Assembly (NCBI GenBank): GCA_945859605.1
Contig: OX243814.1
Coordinates: 30,959,173 to 31,023,172 of the forward strand
Direction: 5' to 3'
DNA length: 64,000 nucleotides
Source of the DNA: Lumbricus rubellus
Lineage: Eukaryota; Annelida; Clitellata; Crassiclitellata; Lumbricidae
The translations under genes and the position numbers were made by a program. Of the stretch, positions 1 through 11,589 are shown piece after piece. Position 1 is the first letter of the stretch; the number at the start of each line of letters is the position of its first letter. Below the pieces are notes generated by a model. That model had not been told where the DNA came from, did not search any database, and saw only the letters and a program-made list of their open reading frames with translations.

Positions 1-3000
1 CATGACTGGCGGTAAGTTACTTTTAAATCGGTTCACATGGGTCATCGTCAATAACAGACTTACTTGCTTACTTATCGTAGAGTAGCTCTAAGAGATTACT
101 TCTAACTTTACATTGTAATTTTAACATTTTTTGCCGTTGACAAATGTTCTTTTCACATGATGTGCTTATGATCGAAGAGCTGTGCAGACATTTTGTGGAG
201 CAAGCATGTTTAGAATTTCATAAAGGATTAAGTTTTTTGTGACAACTGGAAAAAGTGCAATGGCAATGCCAGCCATACAATTTTAGCAGGTCACGCCAGG
301 GTCATGGAGTTATTTAGCAAGTCGAAAAAAGTGTAAAGGAATTTTTTGCGATAAGGCAGGGCATAAAGCAAGGCATGAGTAAAATGGGGCAGGTCAAGTA
401 ACCTGCTGTGCCATATGGTAACGCCGTCATTGGTAGAGTGATGCATCAGACATGGGATCCATTCTGTGCCTAGGAAGTTATATAAGGAATGAAGGATGTT
501 TGGTTTATGGTGTTTTCTAGATGTTCCTATGAGTTATTCATTATTAATTTATTTATTTACTGATAATGCTGTCCTGTGATTCTGGCAACTGGTGGATGTG
601 GTTGTAAGATGTTTATCTGATGATTCTCATGTTGTTCAGGTGCTCAGTTGAATGTTCTTGTTAATAACTGCTCGCTCGAACCCAATCAGACGGGGAGTCA
701 CCTGAGGGAACACCAGCTCATCGTTGATGGGTCAGTAACAATTCTGCTTTAACTCTCTTATTTCTAGTACACCAGCTTTTACCAAATCTGGGTAATCTGT
801 TAAGATTTATAGGAATTATTAGAGTGTGACTGACTGTTGTTTTGTTTAGTGGGGAAGGTGCTGTGAGGGGTGAACTTTGAAAAATGCGTTATCCTTGCTA
901 CAGGGAGAATTATGTGTTTAACACATTCAGCGCCTACACGCCATGTTAAATGACTGGATTTGGGACGTATATATACGTCCCGGGCGCTGAATGTGCTAAG
1001 TCTGTTTAGTAACCTGGGCAACAAGTCTTTGGCCAAGGGTGTTTATAGGAGCAGAGCCATATAAATTTCTTACTTCTGCCTCTACTAGTACTGCTGTACT
1101 GCTAGTACTGCCTCTACATTCTCTGCAATTAAGTGTTAGGGTAAACCATATTATTGCGATAAGTCATTTTGTTGTTCCCCTTTAATCTGCCTTTGAACCA
1201 AAGTGCGATTCCAGCATAGGCACTCCACAGCTGTAGTGTGGAAGCGGGAAAATCTTGGCTTTAAATGGATGATCAAGGCTTCTAAGTATGCATCGTCAGG
1301 TGAATCACTGAATCATAAATGTATGGTGCATTTATAAATTCCGCTGCAACGCTGTCTATCAAATTATACAAATGGAAAATATTAGCATGTGTGGATCGCA
1401 TGTTGTATGGGATGACCTTGCGGATAAGGAAGGAATTAGGATGTGACATGTACTTAACGGGGCTGAGCAGAAAGCGTAAAGTCTTAATATGCTTCCTTTT
1501 AAGAATTTTATGTGTGCTGAACAGATGTCCGGCCGATCAGACACTTCAGTGGATTGACGAGAAAGACGTTACAACAGGACGCAGTGGCCGGCACTTTGCG
1601 TTCGATTTTCTTGAGCACTGGGGATCGGATACCATCGTCACGTTAAAGTGCAGTGTGACAATCTGCACTCAGCACACGGACCACGTCATCCCAGGCATTG
1701 CTCAGGTATGTCTCCACAAGGCGTAAAAAAAAATTGTTGTGTTTCCGGTAACGCGACCGACCCATTTTTAGGGCCGCGACCCAAATATTTTTGTAAAAAA
1801 ATTTTATTAAAAAAAATTTTTTTTAAATTTTTTTAAATTTTTGTTCACATTTGTACTGACATAACATAAGATACGTCAACAAAATGAAATTAATAGGACT
1901 GTTTCTAGAGCAGTTTTAGGTGCAGACAGTCGGGAAATAGGCAGTTTATACTTGCTTAGAACACGTACTTTGTTTCAGCGTGCAAAAAAGACTAGTGGGG
2001 TATACTTTTTCGGATAGTCACTGCATAAAAATATTTTACAAAATAAAAATATTTTCCGACCTACCTACCCAATTTTTTTAAGCTCTGTTACCGGAAACAC
2101 GACATATTTTTTTTTTGGCCCAACGCAGAAATATTGCATAACGGAACATATATTTTTATCGCCTTTTCATAATATGCTGCAGTGTTTTTGAGAGGTATGT
2201 AGCAGTCACCGTATGAAGTATCTGGACACATACATGCACATACACAATACAAATAAGACATCTTTTGAGATGATCTCCAAATGCAACCTTGGCTTTGAAG
2301 TATTCAAGTATATACGTGTAATTGATTGTTTCTTGGTTAGTGTTCTTGGGTAGTGTTTAGTCCGTAAAACATGCTGTACATGAGATGTTTGTGAATTCAA
2401 AATTCCATATATTAAATAGTGTCTGTTCAAATCTTCTGAAACGACATATCTAACTGAGTTAACCCTTTAATGCCGTAGGGTATAGAATTTCTTATACCAT
2501 TTACTACCATCTTGGCATTAAAGGGTTAATTAAACAATGTACTTGAGGTGTAAACAAAGGATAAGATGTCGTTGAACAACTGTTAATTTTGCAACATTCA
2601 ACAATTCTGAAAACCACTCGTTTTATTGATATTTCACATTTAAAATTACTGTTTAAAGTTACAGTTAGCCAACGATATGACACAAGTCTAAAGTATGAAA
2701 AGATGATGTTGATATCGAAACGAGTAATATATCACTTTACTTGTTTCCTTTTTTAACCTACGATGTATCGAATTAAGTAACGGATATCTGCACATTTGTT
2801 TATTTTTGGTTTTCAGTGTTCCTCTGACCAGCCAAACTGTGATCATCAAAAATCATCTGCTACAATTCGTGACAGTATTTCTCTTGTCACTAGGGGGCCG
2901 CTTGTTCTGTTATCATATGGCAAAGCACCGCCACCTTCATTCATTGGTTTGTAATTGTTTTACATGTATATTAAAGAGTTAAATTTCTGTGTGTATAGGA

Positions 3001-3549
3001 ATTTTTAAAAATCGCAAGTGGTGCCTATTTTTGAGACAGATTTATCATGGACACTTGTGACATGATAGCAGAGATCACGATCAGGCAGAATGATTTTTGA
3101 ATGTTGAATGCTCATATAGACGACTGTGACTCTGATAAGCTGGCTCAGACGTGTTCTGACCTTTAGACTACCTGTCAAGTTACTGCAAATCCATTTCGTT
3201 GCAGTGCTGCTTATGCTAAATGCTATTGACTCTTAAAATTATTATTGAATTGGTTAGAAAATAGTAATTATGTATTATATATTTTTTTAAATTGTGCTTA
3301 GCTGACTATTGTTTTTTTTATTGTTAGAAGAGACTCCTTCTCCTCCGCACAGACCAGTGGAGGCAACCGTCATGCCACCAAAGCACATACCAATACAACA
3401 TTCCGGCGATAGAGGACATTCCACGTGTGGTGGTGGAGTTGTGGTGGTCGAAGGTGTTACAACTGGAGCAGTCATCGGGATTTCTTTTGCCGCCTTTTCC
3501 ATCGGAGTTATGCTGATGGCCTCACTCTGGTACATTCACACTCGCACAG
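1..3549 (+). CDS. TGFBR3: Betaglycan (TGF-beta receptor type III) homolog, 3' part only
   Basis: Betaglycan is a single-pass membrane co-receptor that presents TGF-beta family ligands to signalling receptors. Exons read: 1-11 (only the end visible), 640-730, 1525-1705, 2817-2946 and 3328-3549, with phases 1, 2, 0, 1, 1 that join without a stop. They give the C-terminal half of a ZP domain (VNNCSLEP, DGCPADQTLQW, a FAFDFLEHW strand, then TLKCSVTIC and a later CSSDQPNC cysteine pair), a proline-rich stalk, and a membrane helix FAAFSIGVMLMASLWYI followed by HTRTG. The helix and juxtamembrane residues closely resemble vertebrate betaglycan (from family memory). The N-terminal orphan domain lies before the window. 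The exon for the short cytoplasmic tail was not identified; a SINE begins 11 bp after the last donor. Endoglin is the alternative, but the membrane segment fits betaglycan better. Confidence 0.85.
918..999. mobile_element. TTAA-flanked palindromic mini-element, family C
   Basis: Left end TTAACACATTCAGCGCC, right end GGGCGCTGAATGTGCTAA, so the ends are inverted repeats. The middle holds its own palindrome around GACGTATATATACGTC. It shares its left third with the element at 18795-18876. It lies in a TGFBR3 intron. Confidence 0.65.
1736..2103. mobile_element. Miniature inverted-repeat element in a TGFBR3 intron
   Basis: Begins GTTGTGTTTCCGGTAAC and ends with the near-perfect complement GTTACCGGAAACACGAC. 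The inside is A/T-rich with poly-A and poly-T runs and has no open frame. The flanks are A/T runs, so no target duplication can be read and the superfamily is unknown. Confidence 0.6.
2459..2529. mobile_element. TTAA-flanked palindromic mini-element, family A
   Basis: 71 bp from TTAA to TTAA. Ends TTAACCCTTTAATGCCG and CTTGGCATTAAAGGGTTAA are inverted repeats, with the family-A core of GGGTATAG and TTACTACCAT. It lies in a TGFBR3 intron. Confidence 0.75.
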
Positions 3550-3560
3550 GTGAGATAAGG

Positions 3561-3774
3561 TCGCGGTGGTGTAGTGGTGGCGTTGTTGCCTTGTAGCCAG
3601 AAGGTTCGAGGTTCGAAACCACCTCACCACGTAAGGACCTTGGGCAAGTCCTTCACTCACAATTGCTCAGCGCTTCGGCGTGAAACTTCGATGCAGTGTC
3701 CGCTCTGCATTCGGGAGCGCCTCTGAGTAGAGAGAGCTTGAAGGGGCGCTATAACAAGTGCACATACAAACAAA
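3561..3774 (+). mobile_element. tRNA-derived SINE, copy 1
   Basis: The 5' part carries a pol III A box (TGGTGTAGTGG) and a B-box region (GGTTCGAAACC). A tRNA-unrelated body follows (GGACCTTGGGCAAGTCC, AATTGCTCAGCGCTTCGG), then the hairpin tail GGGAGCGCCTCTGAGTAG...CTTGAAGGGGCGCTATA and ACAAGTGCACATACAAA. It sits just downstream of the splice donor of the TGFBR3 transmembrane exon. Confidence 0.85.
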
Positions 3775-3827
3775 AGGTCATTGTCGTACAGAATCTTTTT
3801 TGCTTGTGATGTGGCATTGTCGCAGGG

Positions 3828-3950
3828 CAGGACGGTCATGGACGGCGTCCTGGCACTTATTTTTGAATCTCTATGCCGTCCTGCTACTTATTTGGCCGGC
3901 ACACCTGAAAATGTAAGGGGCATCCTTGCACTTCTTTTGGAAAGGAGGTG
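3828..3950 (+). repeat. Dispersed repeat with GTCCTGGCACTTATTTT modules
   Basis: Modules reading GTCCTGGCACTTATTTT and GTAAGGGGCATCC alternate here and recur at 44505-44615. Units are roughly 40-50 bp. No coding potential or terminal repeats were recognised. Confidence 0.5.
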
Positions 3951-3954
3951 CGCT

Positions 3955-4585
3955 ATATCTTAGTTCCTTTTGCTTGTACTTCTACTATGCAGAGCTGTGC
4001 TTTCTCAGTGGTAGGACCCTCTACTTCAGTGTTTCTTAACCAGTGTTCGACCGAACCCCTGGGGTTCGATGAGCCAGTGCCAGAGGTTCGGCAGAGGTCC
4101 TCTGAAATATATACATATTCAGGCTTCAGGGTCAGTGAGTGTGTGTTTTTATTGTTTCCAAACGGCAACCACAAGGGACACATTAAGATGCAATTGGTAG
4201 TGTTGGTACGGTTAGTTAGGCCTAACTGTTAGTAGTTCATGTGTTGAATGTATTGATATTGTATCACATTTTGGTACAATTTTTTTATATTTCCTTTTGT
4301 TCCCATTAATTAGTTAAAAAATTATTGTTCAGACTTGAGGGGTTCGGTGAGAGGTCATGGATTTCTCTTGGGGTTCGGCTCCCTTGAAAAGGTTAAGAAC
4401 CACTGCTCTACTTGGAATGGTCTTCCTCTTACCCCTCTGCTCTCTTTGTAAAAATCCTTCTCAGGCTTTCCCCTCTCATCTTAAGACAGTTTTATTTGGC
4501 CGCACCGAGGTTGGGAGCGCCTCTGAGTAGCCCCCTTGAAGAGGCGCTATATAAATGCATAGAATGAATATAATGAATAAAAAGT
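3955..4585 (+). mobile_element. LINE 3' fragment (CR1/L2-like), split by a hAT insertion
   Basis: The segment before 4026 encodes CAFSVVGPST and the segment after 4406 encodes TWNGLPLTPLLSL, then HLKTVLFGRTEVGSASE and a stop. This is the typical C-terminal end of CR1/L2-type reverse transcriptase ORFs. The 4027-4405 insertion separates the halves. The stop is followed at once by the hairpin tail (4513-4551), which is also the SINE tail, and by AATGAATATAATGAATA microsatellite. Confidence 0.75.
4027..4405. mobile_element. hAT-type non-autonomous element nested in a LINE
   Basis: Inverted ends are CAGTGTTTCTTAACC and GGTTAAGAACCACTG. An exact 8-bp duplication CTCTACTT lies at 4019-4026 and 4406-4413. 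CAGTG termini and 8-bp duplications are typical of hAT. There is no transposase frame, so it is non-autonomous. It interrupts the LINE reading frame. Confidence 0.85.
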
Positions 4586-4689
4586 CGATGATGATAATAA
4601 TAATAATCTTCGTTTTTAATTTCAAACTGATAAGACGCAGTATGATTACAATCAGCAATGACGAATAATAATAATAATAATAATTCCAT

Positions 4690-5035
4690 CATCTGACTGA
4701 ACACTGTCCAACTACTTTCTCCAATTCTTCTTCTTCTTCTGGTTCTCTGCCCCTAGGCAGGTTCGGCTGTCCAGTGTTGCCACTCTTCCCTCCGCAGGGC
4801 CTTCTCCTTTAGTCTTTGGTATCCAATCCTCGTCATCAACGTGTCCAGAATCATCTGTCGTGGTCTTCCTCTTGTTCTTTTCCCCTCCATTTTTCCTTCT
4901 CTGACCGTTTTTACCAGGTTGTCTCCCCTTAGTGTATGCCCTATTTTCTCCAATTACCATTCCGTTATTTTTCTCTCCAGGTCCAAAAAAGAGAATTGGT
5001 CTGAAGTCGTCCGACTCGAGAGGCGCTTCTTCCAT
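4690..5035 (-). mobile_element. LINE fragment, C-terminal end of a reverse-transcriptase ORF
   Basis: In the - strand frame at 4753-4953 the translation contains GKRTRGRPRQMILDTLMTRI and LKEKALRREEWQHWTAEPA. This is the basic GRGRPR plus DREEWR end typical of many LINE reverse-transcriptase proteins. It is frameshifted and lacks upstream domains. A second degraded copy lies at 20025-20320. Confidence 0.65.
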
Positions 5036-5223
5036 TCCAGGATCTGGCTTAATATCGTCGGCGATGATTCACCGTGACAACTCCATTCGATGAAAAACGA
5101 CGGAAGAATTTCCCGAAGGAGATCAAAACCGGATGTGCCTCCATCATCACTCACGCTCTAGCTTCTTCTTCGTCGTCTTCACCTGTTGATGATACGTTAT
5201 TACTAAACTACCACTGATGGTGG

Positions 5224-5256
5224 TTAACCCTTTACCCGTTAAAGGTAAAGGGTTAA
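5224..5256. mobile_element. Minimal TTAA-flanked palindrome, 33 bp
   Basis: TTAACCCTTTACCCG followed almost directly by its complement, ending GGTAAAGGGTTAA. It has the ends of family B (TTTACCCG) but almost no interior, so it is an internally deleted member. Confidence 0.55.
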
Positions 5257-5426
5257 TCTTTGTTTGAGTTACAGCAGCTGTTTGTTTGACTTCGATTGCC
5301 ACCGTGGCTACAGAAATTACGCAGAAAGTTGTGCAGATTTGTTGAAGGTTAAACGTTTGTTATTGAAGTTGATTAGGCGAAGTTTGTTGACGTTGTTTCA
5401 AGAGTGTTTTTAACAGCATAAGCTTT

Positions 5427-5690
5427 TTGATTGAATGGTTTTGATTGAATGGTTTGATTGATTGGTTTTGATTGAATGGTTTTGATTGATTGGTTTTGAT
5501 TGATTGGTGTTTTGATTGAATGGTTTTGATTGATTGGTGTTTTGATTGATTTTTTTGATTGATTGGTTTTGATTGATTGGATTGATTGATTGGTGTTTTG
5601 ATTGATTGGTGTTTTGATTGAATGGTTTTGATTGATTGGTGTTTTGATTGATTTTTTTTGATCGATTGGTTTTGATTGATTGAGCTATGT
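5427..5690 (+). repeat. Minisatellite of TTTTGATTGATTGG units
   Basis: About twenty imperfect copies of a 12-16 bp unit (TTTTGATTGATTGG / TTTTGATTGAATGG / GTGTTTTGATTGATTGG). The - strand reads as a repetitive NQSIK-rich frame, a by-product of the repeat and not a gene. Confidence 0.9.
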
Positions 5691-5922
5691 CTCAAGAACT
5701 GTATTAAGTGTATTTGTTGGAGAGGCAGAGCAAACTGATTTTATTTAATTGACATTGTTTTTGAATGTGCAACTATGTTTTAAAGTATTTCTTGCGTTGT
5801 TTTTTTTATCAAACGACGACTGACATGATGTCTCGTATCGATAGTTGATGGTTTTGGTGATGAGTGCTAGATTTCGTTAAATTGTGTTGTGATCGTTTCA
5901 GTCAGGGATTGAAGTCTTGCCA

Positions 5923-6001
5923 TTAACCCTTTGAACCCGGCTGACCGCTTTAGCGGGATGTTATCCATAGAGTTACGGGAGCTCAGGGTTCAAAGGGTTA
6001 A
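5923..6001. mobile_element. TTAA-flanked palindromic mini-element, unique family
   Basis: Ends TTAACCCTTTGAACCCGG and CTCAGGGTTCAAAGGGTTAA are inverted repeats. The interior (GACCGCTTTAGCGGGATG) is unlike families A-D. Confidence 0.6.
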
Positions 6002-7559
6002 ACTTAATCGACTAGATGATCTGTAACGAGTAAGTGGTGTCATGTTTAGCTGAATAGTTGATGGTTCTTGCCAGGGCTGACGAGAGAAATTCCGGGGGGG
6101 GCTAGGCAGAGCAGTGACGGGACCCTAAACTTAATGAGAAACAAAATTTTAAAAACAGATTGAAGTGATAAAAGTGCATGTATGACCTACAGTTTTTTAT
6201 TTATATATTAAAATCGATTTTATTCAGTTGCTAACTTGAAGTTTAAACTGATGGCAGTTAAGTTTCTCTGCGATATTATATTTAAAAAGGCATAAAAATT
6301 AAATTTTCTGTATATTGCTTCCTAGTTCGGGTCCCTAAAAGTGGCCGGGTTCCTGGGCATCCCCACCTACCCACCCGCCCTCTCGGGGTCTTTGCTGTTA
6401 CCTGTGGTTTGAATTTGTATGAGTGGATTGCTGAGTTATTACAAGTACTGGTTTCATATGATGAGAGATGTGTATCTTAGACTGTGAAATTGTTAATTGC
6501 ATTGTGATAACAATACGAGCAGATCATGTCAAGGTTGTTTTAATGGCGTGTTTTGTGAAAAAGTTTTACAGTTTTGATGCATTTACATTTGAAATTCTTG
6601 GCTGTTTGAAAGTTTTGAGTTTTTCATTTTGATTGCAAAGTCTGTGAATGACACCAAAGTTGTAAATTAATTATTTAAAGTTTTCGTTTTGATTGCAAAG
6701 TTCTGTGAACGACAACCAAAGTTGTGAATTTTTTGCCGAAGTTGTGACACTTTTACTTGAATTATGTACAGTTTTCTTAATGATATGTTTCAGTTTGGTT
6801 TGTTAGCTTTGTTATGATAATGTAAGATTAACGTATGCTAGAATCTGGACTGTCAGAGTCTTGCATATACTTGTAGTGTTTCTGTCAAAAGAATGAAAAT
6901 CAGCCTAAAATAAGACTTGGTATTATGCTATCCATTTGATGATGCCGAATTTTTACATTTTGAGCACATTTGTTAATAGATTTTGGTCCATTCTTGCCTA
7001 TGCTACTAAAGACAAATAGATGTTTGTTGTGTGTTTGATTTTAGTTTGTGCAGTATTTAAATATTTATTATCGTCGTACTATTGTCAATTGTTCTTTTTT
7101 AATCTGTTGCTAATATCTTTGTGTCTGATATATTTCTGTATATGTAAGATATTTTCTAATTAGACTAGAAGTGTTTCTAATCTAGTTGTGTGAAATCCAT
7201 AACATTTCATTGAGTAATGGCAGCCGTAATAATGACAGTAATTTTTTCGCTGTATGATATTGATCATAGAATTCTTTTATATATTCCATTACAGTCCAGT
7301 ATAAATTTTCTTAATTATTTTGTTGTTGACACGAATGATTGTTTCGTGAAAGTTAACTTGAACTTCTTCTATGGTTCAGTGGCAGCCTTGATAAAGCAGA
7401 AAAGTTGTATGCAATGAACTTTGTTGAGAAATAATTGATTGCCTTTGTTACTAATCAGTTTATTGTTCTGACTGGAAAAGACAATGGTACATTTAACAAT
7501 TGATTCCTTTATAGTAGTCGGGTATCCGTAGGAGTCACTCCACAGACTCTTCCACTTCT

Positions 7560-8290
7560 CTGGCTGTCAGATTTTTGTAGTGCTATTGATCGCACGCAGA
7601 TTACTCATCTTGTTTTCTTAAACGTCAATTCTGCGATGTGTCTCTCCATTCTCTCCCTACTCTTCTCAGATAACCTTTTCGCTCGCAGTTCATGATCTGA
7701 GAGTTACTCTGATCTTACTTTCTCTTGGCATGTGAACCTAGTTGCGTGAAGTTGTCGCCAACTTCACATGGTTGCTTGCATTGCCCTTGTTCATGCCTTC
7801 AATACTGGTCAAATTAGCCACCATGCCTCTTCTTACTTGTTGGCATTTTCCGCATGGGTTTCTAATGAGACTAAATCAGGTTTTGCAGTTGGCTTTTTAG
7901 ACAACATCCTAAATTCGTCCATTTTTCTCCTTACATGCAACATGTGTTGCATTGGCTGACTGTGTCTCGGCGCATTTCATACCGCATTGCTGCTCTGGTT
8001 TCTCATTGTTGTCTTGGCTGCACTCTGGTCTTTCCCTCCCCGTGTCCGACGCTGCAGTACATCAGGTCTTTCACTCTGCAATGAAAGGTGATCTCACAGT
8101 CCCACTGGTCTCGTTCGGCTATTAGGCAGTTTTGTGCTTTTCCAGTTGTGGTCCCTTCCATCTGCAGTGACTTCCTACTTGTTCTCTGATCCCCTTACTT
8201 GTGGAACAACAGGCAGGATTTACAAGTTTTGCTGACATCTTTATTCATGGCTGGACTGGAAGCGCTGTATATTTGCTCAGATTGAATGTA
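7560..8290 (+). mobile_element. Decayed LINE fragment (CR1/L2-like)
   Basis: Broken + strand frames contain HWLTVSRRISYRIAALV near 7952-8002, matching the HWLPVxxRIxYKIAxLV block of CR1/L2-type reverse transcriptases. Further on, CFSSCGPFHL resembles the APRLWNSLP block. Many stops and frameshifts are present. The region stands out as less A/T-rich than its surroundings. Confidence 0.6.
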
Positions 8291-8294
8291 ACCT

Positions 8295-8373
8295 TTAATC
8301 TTTTACCCGTTTGCCCCGAAAATATCCGCTGAAAACGGGCTTAAAATTTAAAAATTTACGGGTAAAGGGTTAA
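8295..8373. mobile_element. TTAA-flanked palindromic mini-element, family B
   Basis: TTAATCTTTTACCCGTTTGC at the left and ACGGGTAAAGGGTTAA at the right, with the family-B interior (CCCGAAAATATCCGCTGAAA, GGGCTTAAAATTT). Related copies: 23302-23380, 48261-48340, 60607-60686. Confidence 0.65.
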
Positions 8374-8776
8374 TGACGAACTGCATTAGTTTTCAAATAA
8401 ATTTTAGTACATGCTCGTTGTTTAAGGGTTGAGAATATTAAACGATACTTTTTAGTTAGACATTTTCTAGTGTAGCGTTGATATGTTTATGAACCAAACA
8501 AGTATAAGTTATTGTCGTTGCTAAAAAAACATACCAAAAACTATTTGCTTCTGTACAGTAAAGAATGTCATTCATGTAGTTGCATAACTGATAAACCTAC
8601 CAATATTATGCTATAGACCTTACATCTTACCAAGAATTATAGATGGCTTTAAACACTGTGTTAATCTTGCCTTCATTTTGAACCGTAATTGTTAGTGTGT
8701 TGATTTTTTAAACTTCTTTTGGTAAAGTATATTGTGGCACATTTTCCTCAATGTCAGGTATTTCCATAACTGATTT

Positions 8777-8970
8777 CAGGGCTGTTTTTAAGGAATTTTT
8801 AGAATTGCACAACCCTTTCTTTCCTTCCCCATCCTCCAGGGTAAATTACTTCCAATCGGAGGACAATGACCTTTTTTGCTAGTTTTAACTGTACAGAAGT
8901 GCTTCTACAACTGCACAAATCCATTTAGAACTGCACATTTTGTGTACAACTGCATGTTAAAAAAGCCCTG
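8777..8970. mobile_element. hAT-type MITE, copy 1 of a 195-bp family
   Basis: CAGGGCTGTTTTTAA at the left and TTAAAAAAGCCCTG at the right are inverted. The exact 8-bp duplication ACTGATTT is at 8769-8776 and 8971-8978. It is closely similar along its length to 61150-61345, which has a different duplication. Confidence 0.9.
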
Positions 8971-9674
8971 ACTGATTTCTTGTAGCATCAGCTTTGTACA
9001 GGAGGCTTAATTGTGTATTAACAAATGTTGCTAAATTCCATTTCATCTTTCAAATCTTCACAAGTATGATATCACAATTGTCTCACTATTCCGATAAATT
9101 TGTGTATTTCGCGAACTGAAAATGTTTGTGTGTTGTTAGTAGATTAAGATTGTTGTTAACTTCTTTGCATGTTTTATGTTAATTAATCAAACAATTATCT
9201 TGATGTATTATTTCATTGTCATTGTACAATATGATTACACCAGCGGTGGCCTAAAGTTTCAGGCTACAGGGTGGCTCATAAATAATTGTGTGTACTGTTC
9301 ATCAGATACAAATTGGGCAGCATGTTACTATTACCATAGTTGTTGTCTTGAATGTGTGGGAGAGAGAGAGAAAGAGAGAGAATGAAAGACAATTGGAGGC
9401 ATGTAGCATTGTGCTATTTGTAAGAACTTTACTGCTGTGTATTGTCAATAGGACCTTTGTCTCGTGCTGGAGGCAATTTGCAACAAAGCATCTGATAATT
9501 ACACAAGTCAACAAATTTTAACTTAAAATTACTAAAAATTACTTAAATTTGATTTTAACGTAAAATTTTTTGACTTGTGTTGTAATTATTCATCAAGTCA
9601 GCTTCGAGCACACCAATAGTATTGAATTGCAGACTGGCCATGTAACTTTCATATATCTGTCGGACAGCTGTTTG

Positions 9675-10063
9675 CATAGGCGTAGGGGACATTCCAGGAG
9701 TGGGGGAATAAGATTTTTGCCCCCCCTCCAAAAAAAAAGTTTTCATCCGGCCCAAATCTTAATCTCAAGAAAAATTCCCGTTATGTTTGCCAGAAAATTC
9801 TGACAACCTTTTTTTTTAGTTCGGCCGAAATCTTCTGAAATTTCACGTTACTTTTTGCCCGAAAATTCTGACGACTTTTTTTAGTCGTCTGGCTGAAATT
9901 GCACGTAACTTTGCCCGAAAATCCTGACGATCTTTGTTTTAGTTCGGTACCTTTTGCCCCAATTTTTTAAAACTTTTTTTCTGGGTCTGCTTGCCCGAAA
10001 AATCAGACTTGCCTGAAATTTGTGCGGCATTTGCCCCCCTGGACCTCGTCTCATACGCCTGTG
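9675..10063. mobile_element. Probable hAT-type element with internal repeats
   Basis: Inverted ends CATAGGCGTA and TACGCCTGTG. The flanks GCTGTTTG and GCTTTTTA match at 6 of 8 positions, so the duplication is eroded if real. The interior repeats GCCCGAAAATTCTGACGAC and AGTTCGGCCGAAAT several times. Confidence 0.5.
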
Positions 10064-10576
10064 GCTTTTTAATATGGACTGTAAAGTATCTTTGCAATAT
10101 AGTGAAACTTCAGTATAAGCAGGTTTGATTTTTATGGGTGTGCGTTTTTGTGGCCGGGCCTGTGAGTGTCATTCGATATAACTAACTCTAAAAGTTCAAG
10201 ATACCAAAGTTTTACTGCAAGTGCTCAAATGCTGTGATGTACTGCTGTGCGTGTGGTGTGAGGATTGCACACAGCTGAAATTCTGTCAGGAATGAAGGAA
10301 GGATCAAGATTAAAGCTTAAAATACAAGTTTCAAAAGAGACGAGTTCTACCGCATCCGAATGATATTAGTTTGCTGTTGTTGTTGTATTTAATTGTGGCT
10401 GTTTGATCTTCAGGAACAAGTTTTTCTTGTTCACTGTTTGTTGTATTAAATTGTTGTATCATAGGTAAATGCAGACCTATTGTTCCCACTTTGACAGCAA
10501 ATGGTTTTGAGTGTTCTGTCAACCAACTCTAGGCCTTGCAGCTTCAGGTGTTTTTTGTTCTGGTTGAACGTCTACT

Positions 10577-11010
10577 CAGGTGTCGTCCATATATTAACGT
10601 ACGCATAAATCTTATTTTTACCCTCTATCCCCCGTTTACGCACTAGTGCATTTTTTACCCCCCCCCTATGCGTATGTACAAATAAGCCTCTTTACCTCCC
10701 ACCCACAAAGGCTATTTAGCTGAAGTCATCTACGAAACTTGCATTTTACCGTAGGCTACTATATATTTTTTTAAACATCATATTTGCTAGGTAAAATTTG
10801 TTAACTATTGCTGTTGAGATCTGAACAGAATTTAATTATAATGTAGTCAAATGCCTTCGGATAATACAGAGTTGTAAACAGGTCAGTGTGGGTATCATAA
10901 TTAGATGTCTATTTTGCATACGTACATTTTGCCGAGACCCTTCGATCCTTAAGAAAATCGTGTAAATCCCGTGACCCCTCTGTGCATATGTAATATATGG
11001 ACGGCCCCTT
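10577..11010. mobile_element. Inverted-repeat element with CGTCCATATATTA ends
   Basis: The left end carries CGTCCATATATTAACGTACG and the right end CATATGTAATATATGGACGG, an imperfect inverted pair about 430 bp apart. No clear target duplication and no open frame. Confidence 0.45.
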
Positions 11011-11589
11011 GTAGGCTTGATGTTTGTATATATAGTGGATTGACATTTCTTGTTGTATTTGTGAATAACTTGCTGGCAGACCTCTTATACAACACACCTA
11101 CCTATGCTCTACCATTTGCTTGAGGCACTGTTTGTGAAGGAATTCAGGTAATTTGTTGATCTATGAGTAGTTTACTTGCTTTCCGAGCACATGCATTCAG
11201 CTTGAAAAACTGCCTTGGCATCATTGAAAATATAACATTCGTTTAAACTGTGATGTTTTTGAAATAATATTTGTTCTGAAAAAGCCTAAAGTTGTCTCGT
11301 TAATATTTGCAGTACCTGTACTGTAACATGTAATGTTAATGTATACACAATATCGTAGGCCTTTTGTCTTGTTAATATTTATAGTACCTGTACTGTAACA
11401 TATAATGTTTATGTACATACAATATCGTGCGACACATCTAAAGCAGCTGCTCCAGTTAAGCAGTTTTCTTGCAGACACAGTTCTACAGTGTTTTTTCATT
11501 CTCCATGCATCAATTATAGAAAATACAGGTGTTTACACCATGCAAAAAGAAAACACTAATGTCAGGAATCGTGCATCTTTCTCTTCCAT

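Noticed and set aside
3561..3640. A tRNA gene at the start of each SINE copy
   Set aside because: Eleven dispersed copies with a common tRNA-unrelated body and tail show it is a SINE promoter.
4712..5154. A host gene on the - strand
   Set aside because: GRPRQM and REEWQHW motifs and a second degraded copy at 20025-20320 identify a LINE remnant.
5360..5695. 111-residue NQSIK-rich - strand frame
   Set aside because: It is a translation of the TTTTGATTGATTGG minisatellite, with no splice signals or family resemblance.
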